The notes: generated by a model from the sequence alone, not told the origin. A stretch of DNA of 64,000 nucleotides from Bolinopsis microptera (GCF_026151205.1 NC_087072.1:25013799-25077798); one strand, 5' to 3'. Shown: positions 11,488 to 22,636, numbered from the stretch's first letter. Program-made: numbers and translations.

Positions 11488-12302
11488 CCTTATCGGACCT
11501 TATTTGGACGGACATTACTTGAACGCTGGAGGCCCTAGCGTTCATCTTAATGTCCGTTCAAATAAAGTCCGTTCAATTAATGTCCGTCCAAGTTAAAGTC
11601 CGTTGAATTTTTTTCAAAAATTTGTTCATTTCGAACTTTTTGTCCAGAATATGGCAACTTTTTAATTTCAGTCAATTTCAATAGCTATCATTAGACTAAA
11701 CTATATTGTTGAATTAATAAAAACAATGTATTATAAAATTTTAACAATCTGAATTGTAAATATCACATTATTGCATGATCACTATCTTGAAGTTGATCTT
11801 CGGCTTCTTCTACCTCCACATTTTCTTTTACAACTGGTTGTCTGTCCAACTCGTAGTCGTACCGGGCAATGAACGATCTCAACTGCTCTACTAGAGAGAT
11901 ACTTGAATGCCTAAAGTACAGCTTAAGCTTTATCTCTAGCCCCCCACTTGGTATATTAATATAGGCGACCTTCGGTGGCTTATGTCAGCTACGATACCTT
12001 CTACCATACCACCCATCTCGATAAAGTAGAAGACAAACCGGGATATCTCCCTATAAGGTATGTGACCGACGGTATCTAATCTAGTCCTGTAGGTACCTTC
12101 GTACCTTATCTGCACAGCGCAGATAAGCTTACTGTATGAAAAATGGATTTAAAAATCATTTGCTAAAATTAAAAAAACTTCAAAAAAAGATGAAAAAAAT
12201 TCGGATTTTTGATGGTTTTGATTGCCTTCTAGCGTTCATATTAATGTCCGTCCATAATTATGTCCGTTCAAGTAATGTCCGTCCAAATAAGGTCCGATAA
12301 GG
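11488..12302. mobile_element. 815-bp TA-flanked element with empty-site proof
   Basis: It begins CCTTATCGGACCTTATTTGG and ends with the complementary sequence, flanked by TA at 11486-11487 and 12303-12304. The uninterrupted sequence GAACTATAACAACG is present at ~38999 and ~55870; here it reads GAAC-TA-[element]-TA-TAACAACG. A single duplicated TA is the target signature of the Tc1/mariner superfamily. The interior holds a HIRAN-like relic on the minus strand. Confidence 0.85.
11763..12125 (-). pseudogene. HIRAN-like ORF relic with acidic tail
   Basis: The minus strand reads DTVGHIPYREISRFVFYFIE, then HRRSPI, and after a frameshift IPSGGLEIKLKLYFRHSS and an acidic tail ending near SDHAIM and stop (11763-11765). 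The pattern VGH(I/V)P-x-EISR-x-x-(F/Y)-F ... PSGGLE recalls HIRAN-like ORFs found with animal transposons; I recognise it by pattern only. The same acidic tail, minus strand, is seen near 39481-39560 and 56350-56430. The gene is frameshifted and lacks its N-terminus. Confidence 0.4.
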
Positions 12303-12480
12303 TATAACAACGTCGGACAATGTCCTTGGCAACACGATTTACCGTAATATCTAGAGGCTGGAACAAGTTTTTCATGTTGGCGGGGACTAGCTCATGAACT
12401 ATGTTGTTGAGTGCCATAATTTCGGTGAATTTTTCCGCCAAGTGACCCTTGAAAACATCATATACTAGTAGAACTAGTGT
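12303..12480 (-). pseudogene. pogo/Tigger-like DDE transposase core (fragment)
   Basis: The minus strand encodes VVYDVFKGHLAEK, then LNNIVHELVPANM and NLFQPLDITVNRVAKDIV. In the DDE_1 (pogo/Tigger/jerky) family the Asp of the DxFxxH-like motif and the Asp of QPLD are catalytic, and VPANMTNLFQPLD is a hallmark. This is the only part of the catalytic domain left here. It continues toward the tail at 11263-11480 across the inserted element. Confidence 0.8.
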
Positions 12481-13109
12481 TATATTTTTTAAGAGAATAT
12501 TTTAATGGTGTACAGTGTAAGTATAGTTCAAAAATGTCTCTATTCCAAATTGCTTCCAGGCGTTTTGCACGAGCAAAATGTTCAAAAATGTTTGCCTTCG
12601 GCAAACTTTAACTGTACGGTACTACTATACTATAGTATTGAAATTTATAAAACCTTTGAAATTCTGACTGTGGCGCACAGAAAATCATTCCTACACCCCT
12701 GAATTATCTGCTATTACATGTGAACATTGCAAGGTATCTAGGGGTAGGACAGGAAGAATTATTTTAGTTTTACGGGAAATTGAATAAAAATTGAATCAAG
12801 TAATCAAGCTTTCTCGGAAACGCGTAGCTCCAGTATAGACATGGGTTTAAGTAAAAGTATAACTTACAAGTCATTATCAGGGTACCAACTACTGCACATC
12901 ACGTTTGAAAAATTTAATTATATCTCCCCACGAATTTTACCTGGGGACCTCGAGGCTTCTCTGTTCATAAACAGATTGAATATATATTGGAATGTGCAAT
13001 TGATAGGATTAGGCCGAGCGCCGCCCAGTAACAAGAATTTTGATAGTATTAATTTGTTTATAATTATATGCAACAAGAATTTTGCTCTCCCCATCGACAG
13101 CCTAACCGA

Positions 13110-14283
13110 CACTTGGAAAGTAGAAAAGTGCCGTCTCTTGCAGTCATATCAAACATCTCAGGATGCTTTGATCAGAGCGGTGCAACCCCAGGTGCGGTCT
13201 GGGAGAGTTTGGAAGGCAGATGCTCAGCTTCACGAAGCTGAAAGAGACTTGGTGTGTGAGTCAGTGCGAGGTATGGTGCAACCTCTTAGTAGAGCGGGAA
13301 TTGGTTTCGGTGATTGGAAGAAGCCCTGGGAGAAGATGTCAGAAAAGGAGCAGCAGAGGGAGGTGTTGGATAGGGTTAAGGAGAACATCAGGAAGGAAAG
13401 AGAGGTGCAGTTGGGTACGTTGGAGATGCAGTCCAGGTGGGGTAATTGGAGAGAGCTGGTGACAAGGACTGACATGAGCTGGCACACGCTCTTCAAGTAT
13501 GGGGACTCATTAATCGGTTTTCTGCTTAGTGCTGTGTATGGCACGCTTGTTACACCAGCTTTAGCATCCAAGTGGAGCGAGGATGAGGATGGGATGTGCA
13601 AGCTGTGTGGTGACAAGTTGGGAACTGTGCCGCATATTCTGGCTGGTTGTCCTGTGGCACTAAGTCAAGGGAGATACCGATGGCGCCACGATAAGGTGCT
13701 TAAACAAATAGCAGACCAAGTGAAATTCCATTGTGAGCGGAGAGTCAACAAGAGGAAGAGCTCTTGTGTCACTCGGAAAGCCATTGAGTTTGTTCCAGCA
13801 GGAGGGAGGTTTAAGGAGGTGAAGAGGTCGAAAGTCAGTGAGTTTGGGATTCTGAGTGGGGCCACTGATTGGATAGTATTAGCAGACCTGGATGAGCAGC
13901 TGAAATTCCCGTCGGATATAGCAACGACCAGATTAAGACCAGATTTGGTTCTTTTCTCGAAAGCTTCCAAGAGAGTAATCTGGTGGGAGCTTACAGTACC
14001 GTCGGAAGAGAGAATAGCTGCATCCCATGAGCTGAAGCTTGATCGGTATAACAGTCTACAAGCGGAAATACAAGCTAATGGGTGGTCATGTTTCAGCTTT
14101 GCTGTTGAGGTTGGTGCTAGAGGTGTGGTCGCAGCAAGTTTGGAGTGTGCATCAAGGAAGATTGGTCTGACTGGGAGAGCCCTCAAGAAGTTGGTCAGAG
14201 ATTGTGGGAAGGATGCAGCCCATTGTTCAAGATGGATTTATCTGCTGTCTAGGAAAAGAGAGTGGGAGATGAGAGCTGTTTGA
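13110..14283 (+). pseudogene. LINE 3' half: zinc knuckle and PD-(D/E)XK endonuclease (R2/NeSL type)
   Basis: An open frame runs from 12841 to 14283 (480 codons); the first ~90 codons look like unrelated sequence, so homology probably begins near 13110. Counting from the ATG at 12841: CX2CX8HX4C zinc knuckle at C253, C256, H265, C270; then GRYRWRHDKVL; then a restriction-endonuclease-like core RLRPDLVLFS (P367, D368) followed by WELTVP (E383). This order (RT, zinc knuckle, PD-(D/E)XK) is the 3' end of restriction-endonuclease-type non-LTR retrotransposons, which use the nuclease for target-primed integration. The RT is missing, so the copy is 5'-truncated and cannot move by itself. The frame is otherwise intact, suggesting a recent insertion. 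The clade (R2, NeSL, Hero, other) cannot be set from this part. Confidence 0.75.
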
Positions 14284-14830
14284 GCTTTATGACTTCACCT
14301 AACAGCCAGAGGTGCCATAAGCTAACTCGTCGTAAATCGCGAGCTCTAGCAGGTATCCTCGGGTGATTGTCAGATCAGATGGTGGTCCAAGAGAGACTGC
14401 TGGGGCACCTGACAGAAAACCGTATCGCAATGAAAGCCCCGAAACGGTGTCAGGTTTGTGACTGAAGATTCTGATCAAGCTCAGGGTTGAGTCTACACAG
14501 TGTCGCCACTTGCCGATGCCAGTTGATGCGAGAAGACACTGATGTAAGTGGGAAGTTATGTCTAAGAAACAGCGTGTGGTTCGGGTGCCGGTTGAACGCA
14601 TGTAAAAGGGAGGGTATATCCGTATTTCGCTGCTAGTGATGCAGTCCTTAGCCCGGTAGCTAAGGCTTCCCCGTTTCTCGCTCATTTGTGCTCCGATGGG
14701 CTTGTGACCTCTGCGGGGGTCAAGTGCAGGATGAGGGACATGGCTGACCAGGAGAAGGTTGTTTTTGGGAGATAGAGTAAGGTTGGTTTGGTGTTGTGCC
14801 TTCGCAGTTTAACTGTATCTTTACTCTATG
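14284..14830 (+). mobile_element. 3' UTR of the restriction-endonuclease-type LINE
   Basis: Moderately GC-rich sequence continuous with the ORF above, unlike the AT-rich DNA that follows from ~14880. An antisense open frame (14299-14685) is present but has no known domain. The 3' boundary and target duplication could not be placed. Confidence 0.45.
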
Positions 14831-14879
14831 CTCTCTCGTACTACAATTAGAAAGTCTATTATTTTACTCTTAGTTCCCA

Positions 14880-15775
14880 AAAATTATTTCGACAAAAATT
14901 TTGGCGGCCCTCTCGTAAATTAATGGCACATATAAATGTTTGCATTGCATTGACACGTTTATTTGTCACTGACACTATAAGACTATACAATATACATGTA
15001 CTTGTAGTTAAACTGTTAAACTTAAATTATGTTCAATTCCATTGGAAATAGTTTTCAACCAAAACCCAAAATTGGGTAATAATATAAAGTGCATGGAACG
15101 TAACAAAAGTTTCCTTTTTCCAAATAAAAGGAAACATGATATCAATTTAAATTACCGTTTCTGTACTAAACGCGAAATGTTGCCGAGAATGAAATCGGCC
15201 GTGAATGAATCAGAATAAGAAAAGCGAACGACCAATATAAACTGAAGTGTTTTTTGACATTATCTGGCATCCTGAGGATAGAAATAGCCGCAGAGATATA
15301 TGTTTATCTTAGAAACATAGTATGTCCGCAGGCTATATAGGTTATCGTCAAGGGAAGCATTACCTTACCGTAGATGTTTACTTAACGGCTAGGAAAGATT
15401 CATAGATTCCTCTACTGGGTTAACTTCCGCGGTTACCTGATTAAGATTTGTATATGAAGTCTTGACCCCCATACCATCATGTCGTGACCCCCATACCATT
15501 GTCGGTCCACTTACTGTCGGGTGCAAACGTGAGGTAAAGTAAGATCATTTCCAGAAATTTCAGAAATCCTCCAGAAATTTCAGAATGTTTAAGGACTGTT
15601 CCACACCAATTATACAGTCTTAAAATATTTATTGATTCATTGAATCATTCAGTCGGCTATAAAGCTAATTTATCATTCGATCCCACCGCCAGCTCATTTC
15701 CGGACTTGTGTCTTATTTTCAATTTTCAATTTTCTTCGTCCATCAAATTTTCCTGAACGTCACTTATTATATTAT
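14880..15775. other. no recognisable gene
   Basis: AT-rich DNA. Only a small duplication is noted: TGACCCCCATACCAT at 15463 and again at 15485. Confidence 0.5.
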
Positions 15776-15781
15776 TGACTT

Positions 15782-15895
15782 TTTCCACCAAGTGACCCTT
15801 GAAAACATCATATACTACTAGAGTTTTCTGTGCCTCCAGCAGACCAAGGAGAACCTTTCCGTCGTTAACTTACGGCACAATAAAGTTGTCATATT
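15782..15895 (-). pseudogene. pogo/Tigger-like transposase fragment
   Basis: The minus strand reads NDGKVLLGLLEAQKTLVVYD then VFKGHLVEK, matching the stretch just upstream of the VPANM...QPLD core in the other copies. Only about 38 codons remain; it ends in the segment GTCATATTCTGGACAAAAA that also borders the copies at 39.2 and 56.1 kb. Confidence 0.65.
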
Positions 15896-16829
15896 CTGGA
15901 CAAAAACTTGTGACTCTTGCGTATGTTTCATTTTAGGAAAAGACGTATATCAATATGTGTTATCGTACATTTTGAAACAACAGTTACAAGATGAATTAGG
16001 GGGAGCAGGACTATTGAGCGGTGGACTGTTGAGCGTAGGACTGTAGGTCGGTGAAGGTCGGAAGTAGGACTGTAGAGCGGTGTCAAATCGCCAGGGTAGG
16101 ACTCTAGAGCGGCCGCCCTTATAGATCTCACAACATGAGGACTTTAGAGCGGTACGATCCTAAAATGAGGACTGTAGAGCGGTGGACTGTTGAGCGGTGG
16201 ACTGTAGGCCGGTGAAGGTCGGAAGTAGGACTGTAGAGCGGCCCTCCTATAACATGAGGACTGAAAATTTGAAGATTGAACACTCAACGAAGCGGTACCC
16301 TCCTATAACATGAGGACTCTATAGTGGTTGAAAATTTGAAGATTGAACACTCAACGAAGCTAAGTTATAGTTATACATTGTAACTCGTCATTGATTATGG
16401 TCATGACATGAGGACTCTATAGCGGTTGAAAATTTGAAGATTGAATACTCAACGAAGCATTGTAACTCGTGATTGATTATGGTCATGACATTCTAGGATG
16501 ATAACTTTATTAAAGAGTCATGGAGTTGAACATTTTCATTATAAATATTTCATTACTAATATTATAGTGTATCTTTATTTAAGATTATTGGTCGGTCTCA
16601 ACGTCTTCCAAAAAATTTGAACATTGAATAAAATTATGTTTTTTTAACTCGTAATCAATAACACATGTGATATTAGGATGATAAAATCGATAAAACTTAT
16701 TAATATTACAAACAATTACGAAAAATCAATACTATAGTTAACAAATATCAAAATAACATTTCACTCCTCAGCCATCACATTTCGCAGCATGTCCAGGTGT
16801 GAGACGAGGTCCTGATCATCGTTTACTTC

Positions 16830-17127
16830 AACTAGGTGGGCTAGTCGTACACGAGCATTGATTCTCCGTTGAGGGATTCGATGGCAGAGGGAACCAGTTG
16901 GAGGTCGGCCAATGTTCCAGGAGTTGTAGGAGTGGGATTCTCAACCTTCTTCGCTTTGTTGAGGGCGCGTTTGAAGGATGAGGGCTTAGGGAGGTGAAGA
17001 AGAGCGGCTTCGGATGCACCTTGCTTAACGGAGTTTAGGATCTGGGCAGGAGGGTTGTTAGAGCATATCCGAAGGTCCTTGGCGCGGGAGTAGATAGTCT
17101 TCACTTCGCAGCTGGTTACGTCTGCAG
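16830..17127 (-). pseudogene. MULE FLYWCH-protein, region downstream of the finger
   Basis: The minus strand reads ADVTSCEVKTIYSRAKDL then PAQILNSVKQGASEAAL. It continues the FLYWCH segment at 17668-17888 once the 532-bp insertion is disregarded: that exon ends in ...DTSHSS at the duplication and this one resumes in HPADV. In FLYWCH-bearing MULE proteins the finger is followed by a short helical segment before the transposase. No DDE domain is present in the element. Confidence 0.6.
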
Positions 17128-17135
17128 GATGAATG

Positions 17136-17667
17136 CTAAGATGGCAAGTACGTACGGTACAGGGCTTTAAGTACGTACGGTACAGCTACTTTTAAAGGTA
17201 CGTACCGTACAGGCACTGTAAGGTACAATTTTTTCAAATTTTTAGAATTAACTTCAGTGAATTACTTGCAATTTTTGATTAGTATTATCATCGTAATTTT
17301 TGAGATAGAAGTCGAAAAGAAACACAGTGGTTAAAACAATAAACGATTTAAGAGGAAAATTTGTGTACCAGATCGCTCTTAACCGGTACTACACTACTAC
17401 TACTTGTAATTATCGTTAAACTCGAAGCTTCATCCTTTTGTTGCAGTATGCGAACACCAGCTTTTCAGCTAGCTCAGGTCGCAACCTTAATCTACGCTTG
17501 TCCATTATATACTCGTAGTCCCTAAAATTGGTCTCACAAATTGACGAAGAACTTAAAACACTGAAATCCATTGCTAGCAACTGGATTTGTACCTTTCAGC
17601 CTACTTTATTAAGTACGTACCGTACAGCTAATTTAAAGGTACGTACCGTACGTACTTGCCATCTTAG
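17136..17667. mobile_element. 532-bp TIR element nested in the MULE, 8-bp TSD
   Basis: The termini are CTAAGATGGCAAGTACGTAC at 17136 and its exact complement ending at 17667. GATGAATG flanks both sides (17128-17135 and 17668-17675). ACGTACGGTAC/GTACCGTACGT subrepeats follow at each end. An 8-bp duplication fits hAT, P or Merlin-like elements; the tip does not settle which. No transposase. Confidence 0.9.
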
Positions 17668-17888
17668 GATGAATGTGAGGTGTCACAGACAGAATCTCCA
17701 GTGGTGTAGAGGCGACCAGGACACTTGTATTTCCTCAGGACACATCGCCAAGCTTGACGGCCGTCTTGGGTAGGTTTTCCATCCTTTCCGTAGCGAAATC
17801 CTTGCAGGACAAGGTTGATGGTGCCGGCTGTTCGTCCCCGGATGAAGATGGGCTTCTCAGGAGGAGGAAGACTGTTAACACTCTGCAT
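17668..17888 (-). pseudogene. FLYWCH zinc-finger exon of the MULE
   Basis: The minus strand encodes NLVLQGFRYGKDGKP, then AWRCVLRKYKCPGRLYTTGD and CDTSH. This matches the FLYWCH finger: hydrophobic GF-x-Y, W-x-C, a second Cys (KCPGR-x-x-T) and a terminal His region. FLYWCH fingers bind DNA and are common at the N-terminus of animal MULE transposases. The last His-containing turn is cut by the nested element inserted at GATGAATG. Confidence 0.7.
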
Positions 17889-18746
17889 ATCGTAGGTAGT
17901 TGTAGAAGAGGAGTAGGAATCGAATTTGATATACGAAAACTGGATACTCCGTGATATTTATACCATACCTTCGAAATCCTAACAAGATATCGCACTGCGA
18001 TGGGATCTGATCTGAATCAGTCCCGTCACCAGATTGATGAACATGAGATATCCTTAGTAGGCGCTAAAGCGTCACGCGATGCGATCCTCATTCCTAAATG
18101 ATCTGCACGAACTTGATCGGTACTCTGCTTAGCGAAATCACATTGATACGAACAGTTCACTAAAATAACGAAGACACGTTTTACATTTTTGAGTAGCAGG
18201 GGAATATTTCAATCATTTGGAAGACGTTGAGACCGACCAATAATCTTAAATTAAGTTACACTATAATATTAGTAATGAAATATTTATAATAAGTAAATGA
18301 AAATGTTCATTAACTCCATGACTCTTTAATAAAGTTATCATCCTAGAATGTCATGACCATAATCAATCACGAGTTACAATATATAACTTAGCTTCGTTGA
18401 GTGTTCAATCTTCAAATTTTCAACCGCTATAGAGTCCTCATGTTATAGGAGGGTACCGCTCTAGAGTCCTCATGTTATGGGATCTATAAGGGAGGGCCGC
18501 TCTACAGTCCTACTTCCGACCTTCACCGGCCTACAGTCCACCGCTCAACAGTCCACCGCTCTACAGTCCTCATTTTAGGATCGTACCGCTCTAAAGTCCT
18601 CATGTTGTGATATCTATAAGGGCGGCCGCTCTGGATTCCTACCCTGGCGATTTGACACCGCTCTACAGTCCTACTTCCGACCTTCACCGACCTACAGTCC
18701 TACGCTCAACAGTCCTCCGCTCAATAGTCCTACAGCCGAATTAGGG

Positions 18747-19290
18747 GAACTAGCAGTTGATGGAACCCTCATCGAACTAGTTGAGAATGTAGTTTGAGAA
18801 TGTAGTTTGAAGGATACAATTATATATTGTTTTTCAAATGTGACGATGTTTGATTAAGGGCAAATAGAACGAGATTAATCTAACAAAAGAACGTACTCAT
18901 CAAGATGTGTCTCTCACTCCATATTGAATGGGCATTGGGCAACTTGCTAAAGATAGCTATTACAGTGATTATTGTTATCATGTGCTTCTTAAGTTGACAA
19001 CTACGAGTCACCATTTTATAGACTATAAACAGATTATAATCAATAGTCTTATTAGAACTTTTGTTTAGAATTTGCTATCTTAGTTGTTAGTTTTACTGAA
19101 ACTTTTAGTCAGTTTTACTTATTCAAGAAACAACTGACTTTGGCCATGGCCTATGTCACCAGAATGCCAGACACCAGGCTCCCTTAGTACCTGCTTAATT
19201 GCTGGAATATGCCGAGCGTGCTAGATCACTCTACAGCTTCGATCTTCGAGATTTTTCTAAAAGGGCCCCCGACAGTTGAAACCAACTTGA
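18747..19290. other. no recognisable gene
   Basis: AT-rich sequence between the MULE and the Penelope-like ORF. An in-frame stop at 19288 closes the upstream side of that ORF. Confidence 0.5.
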
Positions 19291-20691
19291 ATTGATGTGT
19301 TTTCGGACGCCATGATCCCGAATCACCCCCATGACATAGGGTTAAATGCTTACCTGTCGAGATATTCTGGTATTCTCTTTACAGCAGACGTCGAAGCTTT
19401 ATACACCAATATCAACGTACTAACAGCAATAGAAGATGTCATGGAATTTGCCAAAGAAAATAGACAGTCAATCAGTACATACGGTCTCCATCTCTCTGAT
19501 TTACAAGAACTACTAGAGACAACCCTAGGAAAGTCATATTTTGTCTACAACAATCAAGTCTACCTACAGCTTCTTGGATTGTTCATGGGAACCAACCCTG
19601 CACCTATACTAGCTACTGTCAAAATGTGGAAACTGGAAAAACTTTCAGTCTACGTAGACCTGAGGATAACACTGCCCACCTACAGCAGGTTTTACGACGA
19701 TCTAAACGGAGCCACCACCAACAGACGAAAAGCTCAGCAACTGTGCAACCTCATCGAACAACAAGATCCTGACAAACTTATCAAACTAACTGTAGACTAC
19801 CCTGACAATCAGAACGACTTTGTTCCCTTCCTCAACACGGAAATAAAGATCGACTCAGATGGAATAGTACATTCTAGACTCTACAGAAAACCACAGAAAA
19901 AGCCACTCACCCTCCACTACAACTCTCATCATACAACACGTACAAAGAATGCTACTGTTGAGAGTATGTACAACACCGCAAAGGCAGTCTCTAACAACAG
20001 AGAAAACGAGAAGTACTCAGAAAAGATGATAGATAAACTTCTCATCAACAACGGCTACACTGATAGAGTCTTAGAAACCATAAAGAACAAGAGAAAACGT
20101 AGAAAGAGAATTAATCAGAACGTACAGAACAAAGACCAAGACGGAGCGATTCTCAAACTACCCTATGTCAACGAAGCTACTAGTCGCAAATACATAGATG
20201 CTGTCAGACATAGTGGACTCCCCATCAAAATTGTCGAGAAACCTGGACGGAAACTGAAGGATCTCCTTACAGACTCCAGACCCCTTGACAAGAAATCCTG
20301 TACAACATCAAACTGCAGAACATGCGCAGCTTTAACCGATGGAGAATGCACCACAACTAATACCGTCTACCACATCACTTGCGAAGTAGACAATTGTACC
20401 GAGAACTATGGTGGGGAAACATACAGACCGATCAAGTGCAGGTTCGACGAGCATTACCGTAGTGCGGCAAATCCAACAGCAAAATCTTACGAAGATAAGC
20501 CACTAGCAAAGCACTACAGGGAAAGTCACCCTCAGCACAAAGGCCCCCCAAAACTTAAACTTCAAATCGTAGATAGAGGAACATCACTCATCAACAGAAA
20601 GATTAAAGAAGCCCGATTTTTAGTTGAAAATAAACCAACACTCAACGATAAAACAGAGTTGAACAATCTAACACAGTTTTTAGTTGAGTGA
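19291..20691 (+). CDS. Penelope-like element RT/GIY-YIG ORF (5'-truncated)
   Basis: An open frame of about 464 codons, with an in-frame stop at 19288 and stop at 20689-20691. Counting from the GTG at 19297: RT motif A FTADVEALYTNI (D31), motif B GLFMGTNPAPILA (94-106), motif C YSRFYDDL (D134, D135), then a linker with the Cys-rich CTTSNCRTC, and a GIY-YIG-type endonuclease core VYHITC...NYGGETYRP (357-378) with the catalytic-type Arg in CRFDEH (R382). RT then GIY-YIG in this order defines EN+ Penelope-like elements, which prime on nicked DNA. The RT fingers domain is missing, so the copy is 5'-truncated, and FYDDL replaces the more usual YVDDL. The frame is otherwise open, so the copy may be young. 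The first ATG is at 19312, but neither start is likely the original. Confidence 0.88.
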   Translation: MDVFSDAMIPNHPHDIGLNAYLSRYSGILFTADVEALYTNINVLTAIEDVMEFAKENRQSISTYGLHLSDLQELLETTLGKSYFVYNNQVYLQLLGLFMGTNPAPILATVKMWKLEKLSVYVDLRITLPTYSRFYDDLNGATTNRRKAQQLCNLIEQQDPDKLIKLTVDYPDNQNDFVPFLNTEIKIDSDGIVHSRLYRKPQKKPLTLHYNSHHTTRTKNATVESMYNTAKAVSNNRENEKYSEKMIDKLLINNGYTDRVLETIKNKRKRRKRINQNVQNKDQDGAILKLPYVNEATSRKYIDAVRHSGLPIKIVEKPGRKLKDLLTDSRPLDKKSCTTSNCRTCAALTDGECTTTNTVYHITCEVDNCTENYGGETYRPIKCRFDEHYRSAANPTAKSYEDKPLAKHYRESHPQHKGPPKLKLQIVDRGTSLINRKIKEARFLVENKPTLNDKTELNNLTQFLVE

Positions 20692-22300
20692 CGTGTAAAT
20701 AGTAATATTCTCGTTTAATTCTTTTATCTCTTTTAATCTTTTATCTCCTGTATAACGTCACGCTATTCGTTAATTTTCAGATGAGCCCTATTTGATAAAT
20801 GCTGTCAGTTTTATGTTCATATTTGCTCCGATTTCGTTAAAAACTATTTACGGTTGATAACTATTTTACAGTTATATATTTTGTTTGAAATAAATTTCGT
20901 CGTCAAATTTTTAATGTGAATATTGATCGTTATAATTGAATTGATACTATTTCAGAATATGAGTATGACGTAGAAATGTCGATACGTTATTCAGCTATTT
21001 ATTTCCATTAGAATCTGTCTTCACTGAGTCTATTCAGAAACAATCAGAAATTTGAATAAAAGAACTGTCGAGATATTGGCGAAAAACTGTCTCGATCACG
21101 TTATATGACCGTATAAAAATAAGGAAGTTGGTAGAATTTATCGTTAGGGTTAAGATTTCAGCATATGCTTTTGTTAGGGATTGGGTTAGAGTTAGGGTTG
21201 GGATCAGATAAGAGGATTAGGAAATATAATGTATTTGCACGAATAGAATTATGAATTTAAGGGTTAGACTGGTTTGTAGGGTAATGACTTGCTAGTTGGT
21301 TTGTGTGTACGACTTAGAGATGGTTACTTAGAGGTTGCGGCATCGGCTGCCAGACCTTGGGTCAGAAGTGATATGACCACCATATATGTCATCAAGTAAT
21401 TAATATGGAAGCTTGTGGCGTATAATTTAAATTAGTGATGTGATCCATGGATTGAATATAATTGACCTAGAAATTGGCTAGATCTGGGGTAGAGTTCATA
21501 TGACAACTCTGTACATAGTACAGAATACTGCTCCACCATGTTAGAGGTCCGAGGGAACTCCGGATCCCGAAGAATACTGGCGAAATGATTCCAGAACTCT
21601 AGAGGATATGTGGGAGGAACGCTCGACTCACTGTCGTAGAAATATTTCCTTTACCCTCATGAGTTTTTGTCCATATAAATATTGTGTTCGCAAAGGTATG
21701 TTATAAAATTATAATATAGATTAATTGTCTTAACAATTGATCAATGTTATCATTGTTCCAAATTTCACTTAACAAATTTGTCGTGGAGAATGGGACGTGC
21801 CGCGATTTCCTTTTGACCTTGTTGATAGGCAGTAAAATTATCGGACTGCGATGAATAGGGACTTGCCACCCCATGGCAACATTGAAATATATAATTAAAA
21901 TCTATAACTGCGACCATGATGTGGTTTGTTATATTTCACAGCCTTAAAACATACTTGGAGAATAACAGGCTGATGATGGTGTCGCAATTAATCGTATCAC
22001 ATAGAACACCGGCAAACTTCTAGTTCTCCGTCCTCACCGGCAAACTTCTAGTTCTCTGTCCTCGGTGACAAATCACCAAATCCCAATGAACTGACCGCTA
22101 AATGTAGTTATTCTGCTAGATTATTCTTTAAGTCCTTTTAACGGTCTTCTTGCCCGGTGATGAATTAAATATTTTTGTCGTCAAATAGGGCACAAGTACA
22201 ACTGTGTCCTGTGACCTAACCTGATGACCTCTCTTCAACCACTCAGCTCATCAATACGATTCTTGGTTTTATACTGTTCGTATGGTCGTGACCAGATTCC
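20692..22300. other. PLE 3' flank and non-coding DNA with a degenerate TTAGGG tract
   Basis: The first ~300 bp may be Penelope 3' UTR. At 21146-21215 there are scattered TTAGGG/GGGTTAG motifs (TTAGGGTTAAG, TTAGGGATTGGGTTAGAG, TTAGGGTTGGG), a decayed telomere-like tract. A 31-bp duplication (CACCGGCAAACTTCTAGTTCT) lies near 22009 and 22040. No gene seen. Confidence 0.5.
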
Positions 22301-22315
22301 AGAATTGACGAATAC

Positions 22316-22500
22316 GTATAATCTTACTATATATAAAGCGAGACGATATATATATATATATTTATCTGTGCCATTTACTGACACCACAGCATCAACTTTA
22401 ACGCGAATTTCTGCAAAAACCGTCAAAGATATACAACTGAAACTTTTTTGACTGGGTCAAATGCTTTAATGGCCTCCAAATCAGCATGAAAAAATAATAT
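22316..22500. repeat. dispersed repeat with (AT)n head (copy 1)
   Basis: CTTACTATATATAAAGCGAGAC, an (AT)n run, then CTGACACCAC and GATATACAACTGAAAC. The same sequence begins at 28864 and 48502 and runs into longer shared sequence there. It is probably a MITE or the end of a larger repeat; no inverted termini identified. Confidence 0.7.
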
Positions 22501-22636
22501 AAAATTAATCAAGCTGGTTATAGATGTGACCGTGTGGTATGTGACTGCTAAAATTTCTGCCTGTGGATCTAAAAAGAATGTTATACTCCCAGGTTTTGTA
22601 GTAGTTTTAGTTGCCCAGTGAGCTGATGTGTTAAGA

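Larger units (their letters stand above)
11006..12490 (-). mobile_element. TA-flanked pogo-like element with GTCCGT termini, containing a second element
   Basis: The left end is TA (11004-11005) then CCTTATCGGAC, followed by several GGACGGACATTA and GAACGGACAT subrepeats. Reading on the minus strand, the C-terminal part of a pogo/Tigger-like transposase follows inward. It is split by a second TA-flanked element at 11488-12302. Homology to the copies in the segmental duplication stops near 12480, so the far end is missing. Confidence 0.7.
16002..18737 (-). mobile_element. MULE-like DNA transposon with 9-bp TSD and ~0.5-0.6-kb TIRs
   Basis: GAATTAGGG is duplicated at 15993-16001 and 18738-18746 (9-bp target duplication). 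The inverted termini extend from 16002 to ~16612 and from ~18208 to 18737. They consist of repeated AGGACTGTAGAGCGG-type blocks, then TTGAAGATTGAACACTCAACG and GATTATGGTCATGACATTCTA. Long TIRs with a 9-bp duplication are the signature of Mutator-like elements, and the minus-strand FLYWCH exon inside agrees. The left TIR contains extra internal duplications (TTGAAAATTTGAAGATTGAA three times) not present on the right. No complete transposase, so non-autonomous. Confidence 0.88.

Noticed and set aside
13230-14186. Two minus-strand frames of 128 and 173 codons
   Set aside because: Antisense shadows of the zinc-knuckle/endonuclease LINE ORF, which has clear motifs on the plus strand.
17528-17773. 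81-codon plus-strand ORF
   Set aside because: Spans the end of the nested transposon and antisense FLYWCH DNA; no coherent domain.
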